A stretch of 64,000 nt of DNA from Nematostella vectensis. Lineage: Eukaryota; Cnidaria; Anthozoa; Actiniaria; Edwardsiidae. Below are positions 34,801 through 44,347 of the stretch, one piece after another. How positions within the stretch are numbered: position 1 is the stretch's first letter; the number at the start of each line of letters is the position of its first letter. The notes below the pieces were generated by a model. That model did not search any database. It worked only from the letters and a program-made list of their open reading frames with translations, and was not told the origin of the DNA. The position numbers and the translations under genes are program-made. The DNA lies in NCBI RefSeq assembly GCF_932526225.1, contig NC_064038.1:4030001-4094000 (forward strand). The letters are read 5' to 3'.

Positions 34801-37800
34801 TAATCGAAGATTGTCGAGGCAAATTAAATATTCTATTCACATTTTGACAGGCAGGAAGTGATTGGCACTTATTTTTTATTTTGTACATTTTAGTGGGCTA
34901 TATTGGGCATTGAAATGCTGATTTTGCACTTTCTCCTGTATTTACCTTTTCGAGTGTTTATGGATGTTTTATAGCATGAATAGATTCAAAGAAGTTGCAT
35001 GATATCGGAAGTGACGTCACGGACAAGCGTTTGTGACCATTGATCCAGCCGTAGTGGGGCGAATAAGGCCTAGTGATGGCTGGAAATCGAGCCTACATTA
35101 GGCTAAACAATAAATGTTTTTGGTTTGAAGGTAATTGCACGTGCATACGAAGTGTGGGGAAGTGAAGAGGGTCTACTGCAAGCAAAAGAAGAGAAATCTG
35201 AAAAGCGAGAAGAGCAAAAGCAAAGAAAGTTTGACAAGAAAGTTAAAGGTGAATTCCTCGTTCAAAAATAATAAATGAGTTTAAACAATGGAAAAATCAC
35301 CTCATAATAATGACAATGTTTAATAAAAAAGCTCTGACGTCACATTAATCTCACTAAAGTAATACAACTATTGTTACACACAGTACCAAAAAAAAGTGTT
35401 CACATTCATGTTCACACAGTCATTTCTGTGTGTTTTTTGGCTTGAATTTGTCACACAAAAAGTCATGATAATAGGTCTTGATCAATTAGTGAAAGTTGCT
35501 GTAATAAGTTGACTTGAAGGCTTTTTATTCACCTATTTTATTAACACAATACAAAACATGGCGGACTACACGAGGAACTCCATCCGGGTGCGCATGTGCG
35601 AAAGATATGCTAATTAACCGGAAGTAAAACTACAACATCCCCTTCTCTAAGCTGAAAAGCTGAAAAATTACATGAGTACAAATGTGACTGGTAGTGTCCA
35701 ATTAGGGATGTAAAAAAACAAAGAACTTTGCAGTACTAATAATAACATAGTTCAATATCTAATGTTTGTGTAGCAAATGCTACAAGTTCAGTCTGTCTGG
35801 GGGCTTCACTGTCCGTGTTGATCTGCGTAATGGTGGACCACTTTGGGTAGGTGTGGACTTCGCAGGGGTACCAGGTGTAGACGTCCTTGGCTCTGTTGGG
35901 GGTTGGTTGCCGTTAGGTGCTGGTTCTGCTACAGGCTCGTAGTCATCAGTAGCTGAGGTATTATTCAAGCTTAGTTTTTCACCTGTGGGACGAATGTGTC
36001 TGCAGTTTCTGGTGAGAGTACTGCCATTGGCCATGTCCACAATGTGCGAGCGTGGGGTTGGCGCAGCGGCTCGAACTATTCCTGGCTCCCATTTGGAGTT
36101 GAGGGGGTTGAAGACTCTGACAGCGTCCTGAGGGTAGACAGGCTGTAGACACTTGGAAGTCCTGTCGTAATATGATTTCTGTCGGTCTTGTCTGGCTTGC
36201 AGCTTGACATTGGCATCATAGTCAGGTTTGTTCAGTAGTGCATGCCTGGAAGTAGCTGGCAGGTTAGACTGATATATTCTGGAATTTAGCAACTCTGCTG
36301 GTGATGGCAGGGTGTGACCCAAAGGGGTTGTTCTCAGGCACAGCATGGCTAGATGTGGGTCTTGCCCTGATTCCTTGCACTTTTGAAGGAGATCCTTGAC
36401 AGTTTGCACATTTCTCTCTATGAAGCCATTAGCCTCCTTGTAGTATGGGCTTGTAGTTGTATGAATAAATCCATAGGTGCTGCTAAAAACCTTGAATAGA
36501 GCAGACGTAAACTGGGTGTCATGTCCTGTGACAAGTTTGTCTGGTATGCCATGCTCCTCAAATATTCCTTTGAGGTGAGCGATGACAGTAGATGATTGGA
36601 TGTTAGTTAGCTTGCGCACAATTGGGAACTTACTGTAGTAATCAGAGAGTAGTAAGTATGGTGAACCGTTCCAGGAGAACAAGTCAGATGCTAGGGTGTG
36701 CCAGGGCCTTGGTGGAACATCATGAGGCATTAGCGGCTCTTTAGTGTTCATGGACTGATTATGCTGACAGGGAGCACAACTCTTGACCATGTTGTCGATG
36801 TCGGCATTGATGTTCGCCCAAAAGACTGATCCCTTGGCTCTGAGCTTGCATTTTTCCGCACCCTGGTGTGCATAGTGTAGCTGCTGTAGAACATCTGGTT
36901 GCAGGGTCTTTGGAATTACAATTCGGGTACCCTTCAGGACCAATCCATCGGCGACAGTAAGTTCGTCACGATAGTTCCAGTATGGGTGTAGTAACTCAGG
37001 GCATTCAGCTCTTTTGTTTGGCCAACCTTGGGCGATGACGGCACGAAGTGAGTGAAGTGTTGTGTCCTTCCTCGTCTCCTCTTGGATCTGCGTTATCCTA
37101 GTAGGGCTAGCATTGAGGTGCAAGTGTAGCTCATGTATAGAGACATCAAGTCCAGCGATAGTGTCACCGGGACTTGGGTTAAGTCGTGAGAGGGCGTCGG
37201 CCAGGGGTATGTCCTTCCCTGGGACATATCGAATGTCGATGTCGTATTTCTGTATCCGCAGCATCATCCTGGCAATGCGGGGTGGCGCGCTGGCCAGATG
37301 CTTTTTGAATATTGCCTCCAGTGGCTTGTGGTCCGTGTGGACCTGGACGTGGCGTCCATAAGCGTAGTAGTGGAATTTCTCGAGACCATGGACGACTGCA
37401 AGCATTTCCCTTTCTATGTTGGAGTACCTCCTCTCGGTTTCAGTGAGTAGCTTACTTCTGTACTCCACAGGGCCTTTATCTTGGATGAGTGTCGCGCCGA
37501 GGCCACGTTGAGATGCATCCACCTGGATTACGACAGGCTTGGTGCTGTCGAAATACTGCAGCGAGGCTGGCGATGTGATGAGCTTCTTGATATCATCTAC
37601 AGCTTTCTGGTGTTCTGGGCACCACTGGAATTGACTACTTTTCCTTGTCAAGTCCCAGAGGACCGCTGCTGTTGAAGCGAGGTTGGGTATGAAACGGCTA
37701 AGGTATTGCGTCATACCTAGGAAGACTTGGAGATCTGTGAGGCTCGTTGAAGGATCCATGTTGTTGATGGCTTCAACCTTAGCAGGGTCAAGTTTCAGAC

Positions 37801-40644
37801 CATCTGCACTTAGGGTGTGTCCGAAGAAGACAAGTTCCTTGCTGGCAATTTTGCATTTGTCAGCATTGAATTTCAGACCAGTTTCACGGGCACGCTCCAT
37901 TACTGCTTTCAGGTTATTGTCATGCTCCTTACGGTTGCGTCCGTAAACAACTATGTCGTCTGTGATGCCTGTCACCCCAGGTAAGTCACCAAAGGTTTCA
38001 TCGACCTTCTTTTGGAAGATGTCCTGAGCACAAATCAGACCAAAGGGTAGTCGTAGGAATCTGAATCTTCCATGGGGAGAGTTGAATGTTGTATAGAGTG
38101 AGCTTTCCTGGTCAAGCTTTATGTTCCAATAACCGCTGCGGGCGTCAACTATGGAGAAGTACTCGGATCCACTTAGCTTTGATAAGACTTCATCAAGAGT
38201 GGGTGTACGATGATGTGGACGTTTGATGGCGCAGTTGAGGTCCTTTGGATCAAGGCAGAGTCGTATGGAGCCATTCCGCTTTGTGGAACAGACTAGCGAG
38301 TTGACCCAGTCAGTGGGTTCATCAACCTTGGTGATGATTCCTTGCTGTACGAGGGATTCCAACTCCTTGCGCAGAGGCTCCTGAAGTGCTTCAGGGACTC
38401 GTCGTGGCGGGTGAACCACAGCGGGTACTGTAGGGTCAAGTGTGATATGGAATTCTCCGCTGAAGCATCCGATGCCTTCGAAGCAGTCAGCATACTGTCT
38501 TAGTAGAGCTGCCTTTGCCTCAGGGTCATCCTTGGGTACTTGAGCTGGTCGTATTTCGGCTGGCTCAGCCTGGTCTTTGCTTAGACTGTGGTTAAGGGTT
38601 ACAAGCTTCATTGCAGTACATGTGGGTAGTCCTAGGATTGTAGGTCCTGTCGTGTTTACAACATGAAATTCATGAGGGCTGGACTGACCGTTATGTAGTA
38701 AAGTGAGGTTGCAGGTACCGTAGTGTTGTACTTCATGGCCTCCATATGCTGTTATCCTTGTATCTGATGGGGCTAAGCTGAGGGGCTTGCCGTCTATGTC
38801 GCAGAGTGACTCTGGATAGATGTGCTTGTAGTTGCTTAATGGGATCACATTTCCTTCAGCACCAGTGTCAATCTTGCATAATAGTGGTAGTGTCCCGTTA
38901 CTCGAGTTAACCTGTATGTTGACGAGCGCTTGAGTGTTCTGTCGAGACATACTATCAATGGTCAGAGAGTGAAAATATAACTGTGGGGAATCTAGGGGCT
39001 CAGGTGCAGTGCTAGCATTCTCATTGCTGAGGGTGTTTATCTGTTGCTTTGATTTGTTCCGGTTTCCCCGCCTGCCTCTTCCCCTCGGGGTGGGACCTTG
39101 GGGTTTGGTGGAACGGCAAACCTTGGCCCAGTGGTTTGGTTTCCCACAGTTGCTGCATTTTGTTCCGTTTGCGGGGCACAGGGATTTTTGTGTCACATTA
39201 TGGCTAGTGCCACAGTTCCCACAAGTTTGTATTTGTTTATTTTCACGTGAGTGTGTCTTGGGATGTGAAGAAGGGCTTTTGTGGGTTGTTGCGTGTACAG
39301 GTATAGTGTTTGTGCCTCTAATATCTTGTAACTGAGCCGAAGTGGCTTCCTCAGTCCTGGCTATGTCTATTGCCTTAGCGAGCGTTAGAGTGTTGTCTAA
39401 CTCGAGGAGTTTAGCCTGGACACGTGGGCGGCGAGACCCGAAAATTAGAGCGTCAATAATGTGTTCGTCTACATTATCATACCTGCATTCGCTGGCTAGC
39501 AATCTTACTTTCTTTATAAATGAATCCACTGATTCATCGTCCTTTTGCTTCAGAGTGCGTAGTTTAAATCGTGCTAAGCGAAAATTGCTCTTGGGGGCGA
39601 CGTATTCTTCAAACTTCTCCCAGTAAGTTGACAGCTTTTTCTTCTCGTCTGAGGTTAGCGACCACGTAGAAACTAATTCAATTCCTTCTTCTCCCGTCCA
39701 TATCAACAGATAACTGACCTTTTCTTCCTCCGATTTGGACTTAAGCGGGCCAGAAAAGTACAATTCGACGGTTGCCTTGAACTTTTTTAGCGCTTGTTGA
39801 AGATCGGTTGCATTCCAGTCCATACGAGGGCTAGTGAGTCCAGTGAGTTCGGCCATTTTCCTTGTGTAAACTTGCTAGATTTCTCGTAAAATACCGACCT
39901 GGTATGTTTGAGAGTGATTTTCCTTCAGTTTGCTTCTGACACCATGTAATAAGTTGACTTGAAGGCTTTTTATTCACCTATTTTATTAACACAATACAAA
40001 ACATGGCGGACTACACGAGGAACTCGATCCGGGTGCGCATGTGCGAAAGATATGCTAATTAACCGGAAGTAAAACTACAACAGTTGCCAAATTGTGAAAA
40101 GGAACTCTTCTCCAACTTCCTCTTATCAGTCAACCTCTGAAAATCTCAAAGCTTGAGAATTGTTTGGGGGGAGGGTGGGGTATATTCATTATACATTTGC
40201 CGTATAGGAAGCTCTCGCAAACAAATCCACTTATAGATCTCACGAGGGTGTCAGATAAATTGCGCTACACAAGGGAATAAATGTTTCAAATATTTTAATA
40301 GAAAATAGGCAAAATGACAATTTTCTATAGAATAATTATTCGGAAGCGATAAAAAGCGGGAGATTTGGTGCTTAACGCAGGAGAAGGGGTCCAAAATCTT
40401 GAGACTCTCGCCTAATGCGGGAGAGTTGCCCGGTATGAGTCAGTGCACTTATTTCCCCTTCTTTTGGCTCACAGAGCTACGTAAAGCTGTGAGGACAAGT
40501 ACTTGGAGAAAAGACTTGTCCAAACATACCCACGAATTCCTTTCTGAAGGTAAAGAGGGTGGAGAAACTTATGACAAACAATTGGACACATGGACCAAAA
40601 CATGCAAGACATGTGGATACAAACTGACCTATGAAAAAATGTGA
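31880..40644 (+). CDS. XPA: XPA, nucleotide-excision-repair damage-verification scaffold, 266 aa
   Basis: Exons: 31880-32123, 33777-33882, 34083-34131, 34236-34349, 35131-35248, 40475-40644 (TGA); 801 nt, every junction in phase. XPA binds damaged DNA, RPA, ERCC1 and TFIIH in excision repair (family knowledge). Visible are the N-terminal basic RPA-binding-like helix ([14 protein letters not shown]), the acidic [11 protein letters not shown] segment that in human contacts ERCC1, and the C4 zinc finger C92-x2-C95-x17-C113-x2-C116 with the same spacing as human. Also present are the DNA-binding domain with [19 protein letters not shown], a Lys/Glu helix, and the C-terminal [13 protein letters not shown], almost the human TFIIH-binding end. 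The last intron is 5.2 kb because of an antisense gypsy element; removal by normal splicing would leave the mRNA intact. Confidence 0.97.
32974..33731. mobile_element. MITE in XPA intron 1 (about 758 bp)
   Basis: The ends AATGACCTAATAAATGCCCC and GGGGCGTTTATTAGGTCATT are inverted repeats with one mismatch. Short sub-repeats (GCCCC, TCTAAT) occur inside both ends. No transposase ORF; the right end lies about 45 bp before the exon 2 acceptor. Confidence 0.75.
35500..35637 (-). repeat. 3' LTR of the gypsy element
   Basis: 138 bp; 137 of 138 bases match the other LTR (C versus G in the AACTCxATCC segment). Confidence 0.95.
35780..39856 (-). CDS. Gag-Pol polyprotein of gypsy retrotransposon, 1358 aa
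   Basis: Domains in order, approximate residues: a gag-like helical region (1-180); a Cys/His zinc-knuckle pair near 210-245 ([17 protein letters not shown]); aspartic protease near 325 ([10 protein letters not shown]); reverse transcriptase about 490-660 with LPFGL and ITDDIVVYG carrying the two catalytic Asp; RNase H from about 780 ([19 protein letters not shown]); and integrase about 995-1150 with the HHCC zinc finger (HYAHQ, CAPCQHN) and D,D,E residues in LASDLF, GHDTQF and NGFIERN. No stop or frameshift is present. Gag and pol share one frame, unlike elements needing a -1 shift. The tyrosine of the usual YxDD is replaced (ITDD). It encodes self-copying functions unrelated to the host gene. 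Confidence 0.96.
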   Translation of the reverse strand: MAELTGLTSPRMDWNATDLQQALKKFKATVELYFSGPLKSKSEEEKVSYLLIWTGEEGIELVSTWSLTSDEKKKLSTYWEKFEEYVAPKSNFRLARFKLRTLKQKDDESVDSFIKKVRLLASECRYDNVDEHIIDALIFGSRRPRVQAKLLELDNTLTLAKAIDIARTEEATSAQLQDIRGTNTIPVHATTHKSPSSHPKTHSRENKQIQTCGNCGTSHNVTQKSLCPANGTKCSNCGKPNHWAKVCRSTKPQGPTPRGRGRRGNRNKSKQQINTLSNENASTAPEPLDSPQLYFHSLTIDSMSRQNTQALVNIQVNSSNGTLPLLCKIDTGAEGNVIPLSNYKHIYPESLCDIDGKPLSLAPSDTRITAYGGHEVQHYGTCNLTLLHNGQSSPHEFHVVNTTGPTILGLPTCTAMKLVTLNHSLSKDQAEPAEIRPAQVPKDDPEAKAALLRQYADCFEGIGCFSGEFHITLDPTVPAVVHPPRRVPEALQEPLRKELESLVQQGIITKVDEPTDWVNSLVCSTKRNGSIRLCLDPKDLNCAIKRPHHRTPTLDEVLSKLSGSEYFSIVDARSGYWNIKLDQESSLYTTFNSPHGRFRFLRLPFGLICAQDIFQKKVDETFGDLPGVTGITDDIVVYGRNRKEHDNNLKAVMERARETGLKFNADKCKIASKELVFFGHTLSADGLKLDPAKVEAINNMDPSTSLTDLQVFLGMTQYLSRFIPNLASTAAVLWDLTRKSSQFQWCPEHQKAVDDIKKLITSPASLQYFDSTKPVVIQVDASQRGLGATLIQDKGPVEYRSKLLTETERRYSNIEREMLAVVHGLEKFHYYAYGRHVQVHTDHKPLEAIFKKHLASAPPRIARMMLRIQKYDIDIRYVPGKDIPLADALSRLNPSPGDTIAGLDVSIHELHLHLNASPTRITQIQEETRKDTTLHSLRAVIAQGWPNKRAECPELLHPYWNYRDELTVADGLVLKGTRIVIPKTLQPDVLQQLHYAHQGAEKCKLRAKGSVFWANINADIDNMVKSCAPCQHNQSMNTKEPLMPHDVPPRPWHTLASDLFSWNGSPYLLLSDYYSKFPIVRKLTNIQSSTVIAHLKGIFEEHGIPDKLVTGHDTQFTSALFKVFSSTYGFIHTTTSPYYKEANGFIERNVQTVKDLLQKCKESGQDPHLAMLCLRTTPLGHTLPSPAELLNSRIYQSNLPATSRHALLNKPDYDANVKLQARQDRQKSYYDRTSKCLQPVYPQDAVRVFNPLNSKWEPGIVRAAAPTPRSHIVDMANGSTLTRNCRHIRPTGEKLSLNNTSATDDYEPVAEPAPNGNQPPTEPRTSTPGTPAKSTPTQSGPPLRRSTRTVKPPDRLNL
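39945..40082 (-). repeat. 5' LTR of the gypsy element
   Basis: 138 bp, followed on the coding strand by the putative primer-binding site; flanked externally by GTTGC. Confidence 0.95.
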
Positions 40645-40935
40645 TCAGAACCAGAGACAAATAACATTTATATCGATCATTCAACGGCAATATTCTCTTG
40701 TACATATTTACATTCTTTTGAATATTCAAGTCCATTGAAAGGATGTTTTCCAAAGGCTGTGCTGTATAATTGAAACTATATTCAAAGCAATGCACTTCCT
40801 ATTTACATGTTAGAAAATTGTACAAAATGGGTGTAGAACTGTTATCATTCTTGAAATGCTTGTAAATACATTATTCAACATTATGTAAATACATTATTCA
40901 ACAGTATTTTATATACAGTCCCGATATATTTTTTT

Positions 40936-43900
40936 CTATTTATTTAAATGTTTCAATACTGTGGAAACAATAGTTTCAACCTCTGCCATTGCACCAACTC
41001 CTGCAGATACAAAATAAAACAACATTTTAGTTTTAGTGTCACTCTCCAACAGCAGATGACAGCAACCACCACCACACACAGTCTTAGAATTTAATATTTG
41101 GAAAAGTTGATCTTATCTGGGTGAGGGAGGAGGACTCCCCTTATAAACCTGACATCTCTTAGGATGTAAAAAATGCCTAAAAGCTTTGGCTTTTAAAGCT
41201 TTATTATAGGTCTGCTCTCCCTTAGAATTAGGATTTAAGATTGCTGGCTTTTTAAATTGTATGTCTACTATGCCTTAGGGTGTAAAATATACCCAATGCC
41301 ATCCCCGAGGCTTAAGGTTGTTGCCATGTCTTAGGTATCAAGATGGTTGTGGACAAGGAAAAAAATTAGTCATTAGCATAGCATTAATTGTGCACAAAAG
41401 AGATTTGTGTATAAATGAGGTTAAAAAAAGTACAACCTTTGAAAATCAACATCTCTTAAAAGCCCCAAGATCTCTAATTTGATTGAAATTTCTGTAACTA
41501 AGCCCTTTTTATATATTTTTTTTCTTGGGTTTTTTCATTACCAACATCTCCACATGCCAACTTCTTGCTGATTGGGAAAATCTGGACATATCCCAGTCTG
41601 CACAGTCTTTCTATGTGTTCCGATGTGAGGGGGTGTTCCCACATATAAGTGTTCATTGCTGGGCAGAATAGTAATGTCTTCTTTGTATCCCAAGCACGGA
41701 CTATACATGTCTAAAAAAAAAAACTATGTAGGTTATTTGCTAGTTGTCCACTAGGACCACAAATTGTAATGAAAAATATATTGTATGAAAAAGATCACAA
41801 ACCATCACATACTAAGAGGTTGTCACAGATTCCATTTGCAAGTTTAGCCATTGTGTTGGCATCAAGTGGTGCAATGACCATCATGTCAGCCCATCGACGC
41901 AACTGGGGGAGAAGGCAAACAAAGGGTTCCAAATAATACACAGGACAAATGTACTCTGATTTTTTTAAAAAGTCTTCTCGTGCCAAAGGAGTGAGCACAA
42001 ACTGAACAGAAAAAAACCCCATAGACAATCATGTACGTGTACATACTAATCAGAGAGTGTTGAAACATTATGAAGATTTAAACAACGACACTCATAAATC
42101 ACACACTCCTATTGGTCAAGGGACCATGTGTTATTAGAGGACACACGCACTCTTTGGGGTAAGCATGTGATTGTGCTCCCCAAAACTAGATTGTTGTCAC
42201 GTAAGAAAACAATGTTTTTTTCATTGATAAAACAAATAGATCTCTTTTTGCGTGTGTCTGTCCTCTAATAGATGTACAGAAGATGTCACAGCATGTTATG
42301 AAAAACAGTCACACAACTGTTTCACGAGGTAATGGTTGACTGAAATGACAAACAATATGAACTAATATAGGATAAAAAAGGAGAAAGGGTGACCCAGCAA
42401 TACAGAGATACTTGTTTCTTTGTGTCTGTTATGTTTGTGTTTCACCTCAATGTGAAGTACAGGGTCTGAGAGACTGCTCCATGTCTAGAGAAAAGGATAT
42501 ACATGGTCAAACAAAATTATTCACAGATTTGTATCATTATGGGGGACTTCCACATGGGCATATCCACAATTTCTTGAAGCCGAGCTTTACTTTGAACAGA
42601 GGGGGGGGGGGGGGGGTGAATAGGTTCGCGGATCGGAGGATTCGGCCCCAAAATGCTCATGGATCAGTGGATTGGCAGATTTTGGAAGTACGGCAGATCG
42701 CGGATCTCTTCACAATTCAGGCGCATATTTCGGATTTTGACTGCTTTGATGGTCAAATTTCTTGTTTTAAATAAATTTCAATTGATGCTATTGTTAATCT
42801 GTCAAACCATGCGGATCTAAAAAATTCTGCGTATGCACTTGAACAGAGACGTGTCTAAAGAAAAACACAGGATGGGGTCCAGAGTAGCAAGACACTGACC
42901 ACAGATCAATCAAGTTCAAACCAGTATCCTTAGCTCTGGTCACTGATGCACTAGTCATTTGAAACCCCCACCCCAATGGTCCCGGGGAAGTGTGGGATTA
43001 ACATTGATGTTTAGAGCATTTTTTAATGCGATTCTGTCCTGAGGGGGTGGGGGAATTGACAGTTTTTTACTCTAAGATTTGTATCCACCTTGGGGGTTAG
43101 GGGAAAAATGAATAACATCACAAAATGTACTTTGCAAAAGTCAAGTCAGTTTCTAGTTTGAGACTTTTTCTCTTTTGTAGCAAGCAATTCCATGTATCAG
43201 CTTGTGGCAAGATGCATGGCAAAATGTGCAAAAACGAATATGAATGATTACTAATTCCAGATGAAGATAATTTTTTTTCCTTTTTTTTTTTGTTAATTGT
43301 TGTCTTCATAGTTATAAGTACAAATTCAAAGTGTACTGGCTTTGAAAGATATTGGCTTATGCATTCCAAGGGGTAGGGGTATTTGACTGCAGTTTTGTCC
43401 CAAGAGGGTGGAGGCTTTTCTCTGTTTTGTGCAGCATCAAAGTCTAATCCCCCACCCTTCCCAAAGACCATGGGGGTGGGGGTTTCAATTGACTTGTGCA
43501 TAAATCCATCTTAAAAATTTTTCCATCCAAATGCGCATAAAATTAACCATATTGCAACATTAAAAGTTGCAACCAGAGACGAAATCATCTCATCATATGA
43601 GCAGGGCTGGGACTAGGTCAGAATGTGATCAATGACCACACAATAAGCTTAATATAGCAATATAACCATTACCTGCCACTCATCTTGATCTCTATATACT
43701 TTTATTGGAATGTCGTCAATGTTGAAGAAATGCATGGAATTCTCAGTGGCGACAATCTTTAAAGCTATCTGAACACCAAAGTAGCAATACTTAAGTACTG
43801 TACTTAGATGGATCTAGGCTTTGATTTGTGGTGATAAAACAAGTGAAGTGCAATTATTGATGCAGTGATTTCAGTACTGTCAAGCGCTTTACCTTTGGAT

Positions 43901-44018
43901 TAGAAAATGATAAAAGCTCATTGACTAATTTCTGCAATTTGATAGCTGCAACACTACCCGTAACACCAACAAGTACATTAAAGTTCTTTGCAAGGTTTTT
44001 TTCTGCATCGTCCGCCAT
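40936..44018 (-). CDS. PPCDC: Phosphopantothenoylcysteine decarboxylase (PPCDC), 194 aa
   Basis: Exons (transcript order): 44018-43893, 43768-43673, 42484-42446, 41902-41813, 41710-41542, 41000-40936; 585 nt with consistent phase. A 39-nt micro-exon encodes TWSSLSDPVLHIE. The enzyme decarboxylates 4'-phosphopantothenoylcysteine in coenzyme A synthesis using FMN, in the cytosol. Evidence: the flavoprotein start VLVGVTGSVAAIKL, then HFF, then DPVLHIELRRWAD. The FMN/substrate motifs APLDANTMAKLANGICDNLL and PAMNTYMWEHP follow, then the catalytic-Cys segment ACGDVGVGAMAEVETI, all in the order of the human protein. The length is close to human (204). Tail-to-tail with XPA (291 bp), head-to-head with the BRF2-like gene. 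Confidence 0.96.
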
Positions 44019-44347
44019 CTTTAAAATACCGTAAAGTCATGGGATCCCTGTGGTTTACTAAGGCCACAGATATCCTAGATTTTCACAGGCTGTCGAAACG
44101 CCTGTCTCCCCAGTTTACTGAAAATGACCCGCCTAATTTTTTTGTATTTTTTTTTCGGTTTTAAAAAGAATACAAACGTAAGAGACCAATGCTTTAGTTG
44201 CTTAGTTTTCTGGATCCCTGTGGTCAAAGTGGCCTGGTTCTGAGGACTGGAACGACTATGCGAATATCTTGTTTTGCTGACCCGTTTACTATGAAATAAT
44301 CATTAAACGGTACTATCCCGTTTAAAGTCCTTGGAACAACCTGTGAA
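44019..44347. promoter_or_regulatory. Divergent PPCDC/BRF2 promoter region
   Basis: Start codons lie 329 bp apart on opposite strands; a shared promoter is inferred. No core motif was convincing. Confidence 0.5.

Larger units (their letters stand above)
35500..40082 (-). mobile_element. Young Ty3/gypsy LTR retrotransposon (4583 bp) in XPA intron 5
   Basis: Two 138-bp LTRs (35500-35637 and 39945-40082) differ at a single base. They start and end TG...CA and are flanked by the 5-bp target duplication GTTGC (35495-35499 and 40083-40087). The element is transcribed from the minus strand: a primer-binding-site-like TGGTGTCAGAAG abuts the 5' LTR (39944-39933) and a purine tract AGAGAAGGGGA abuts the 3' LTR (35648-35638). 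One unbroken gag-pol frame fills the interior. Near-identical LTRs plus an open frame indicate a recent insertion, possibly polymorphic. Confidence 0.97.
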
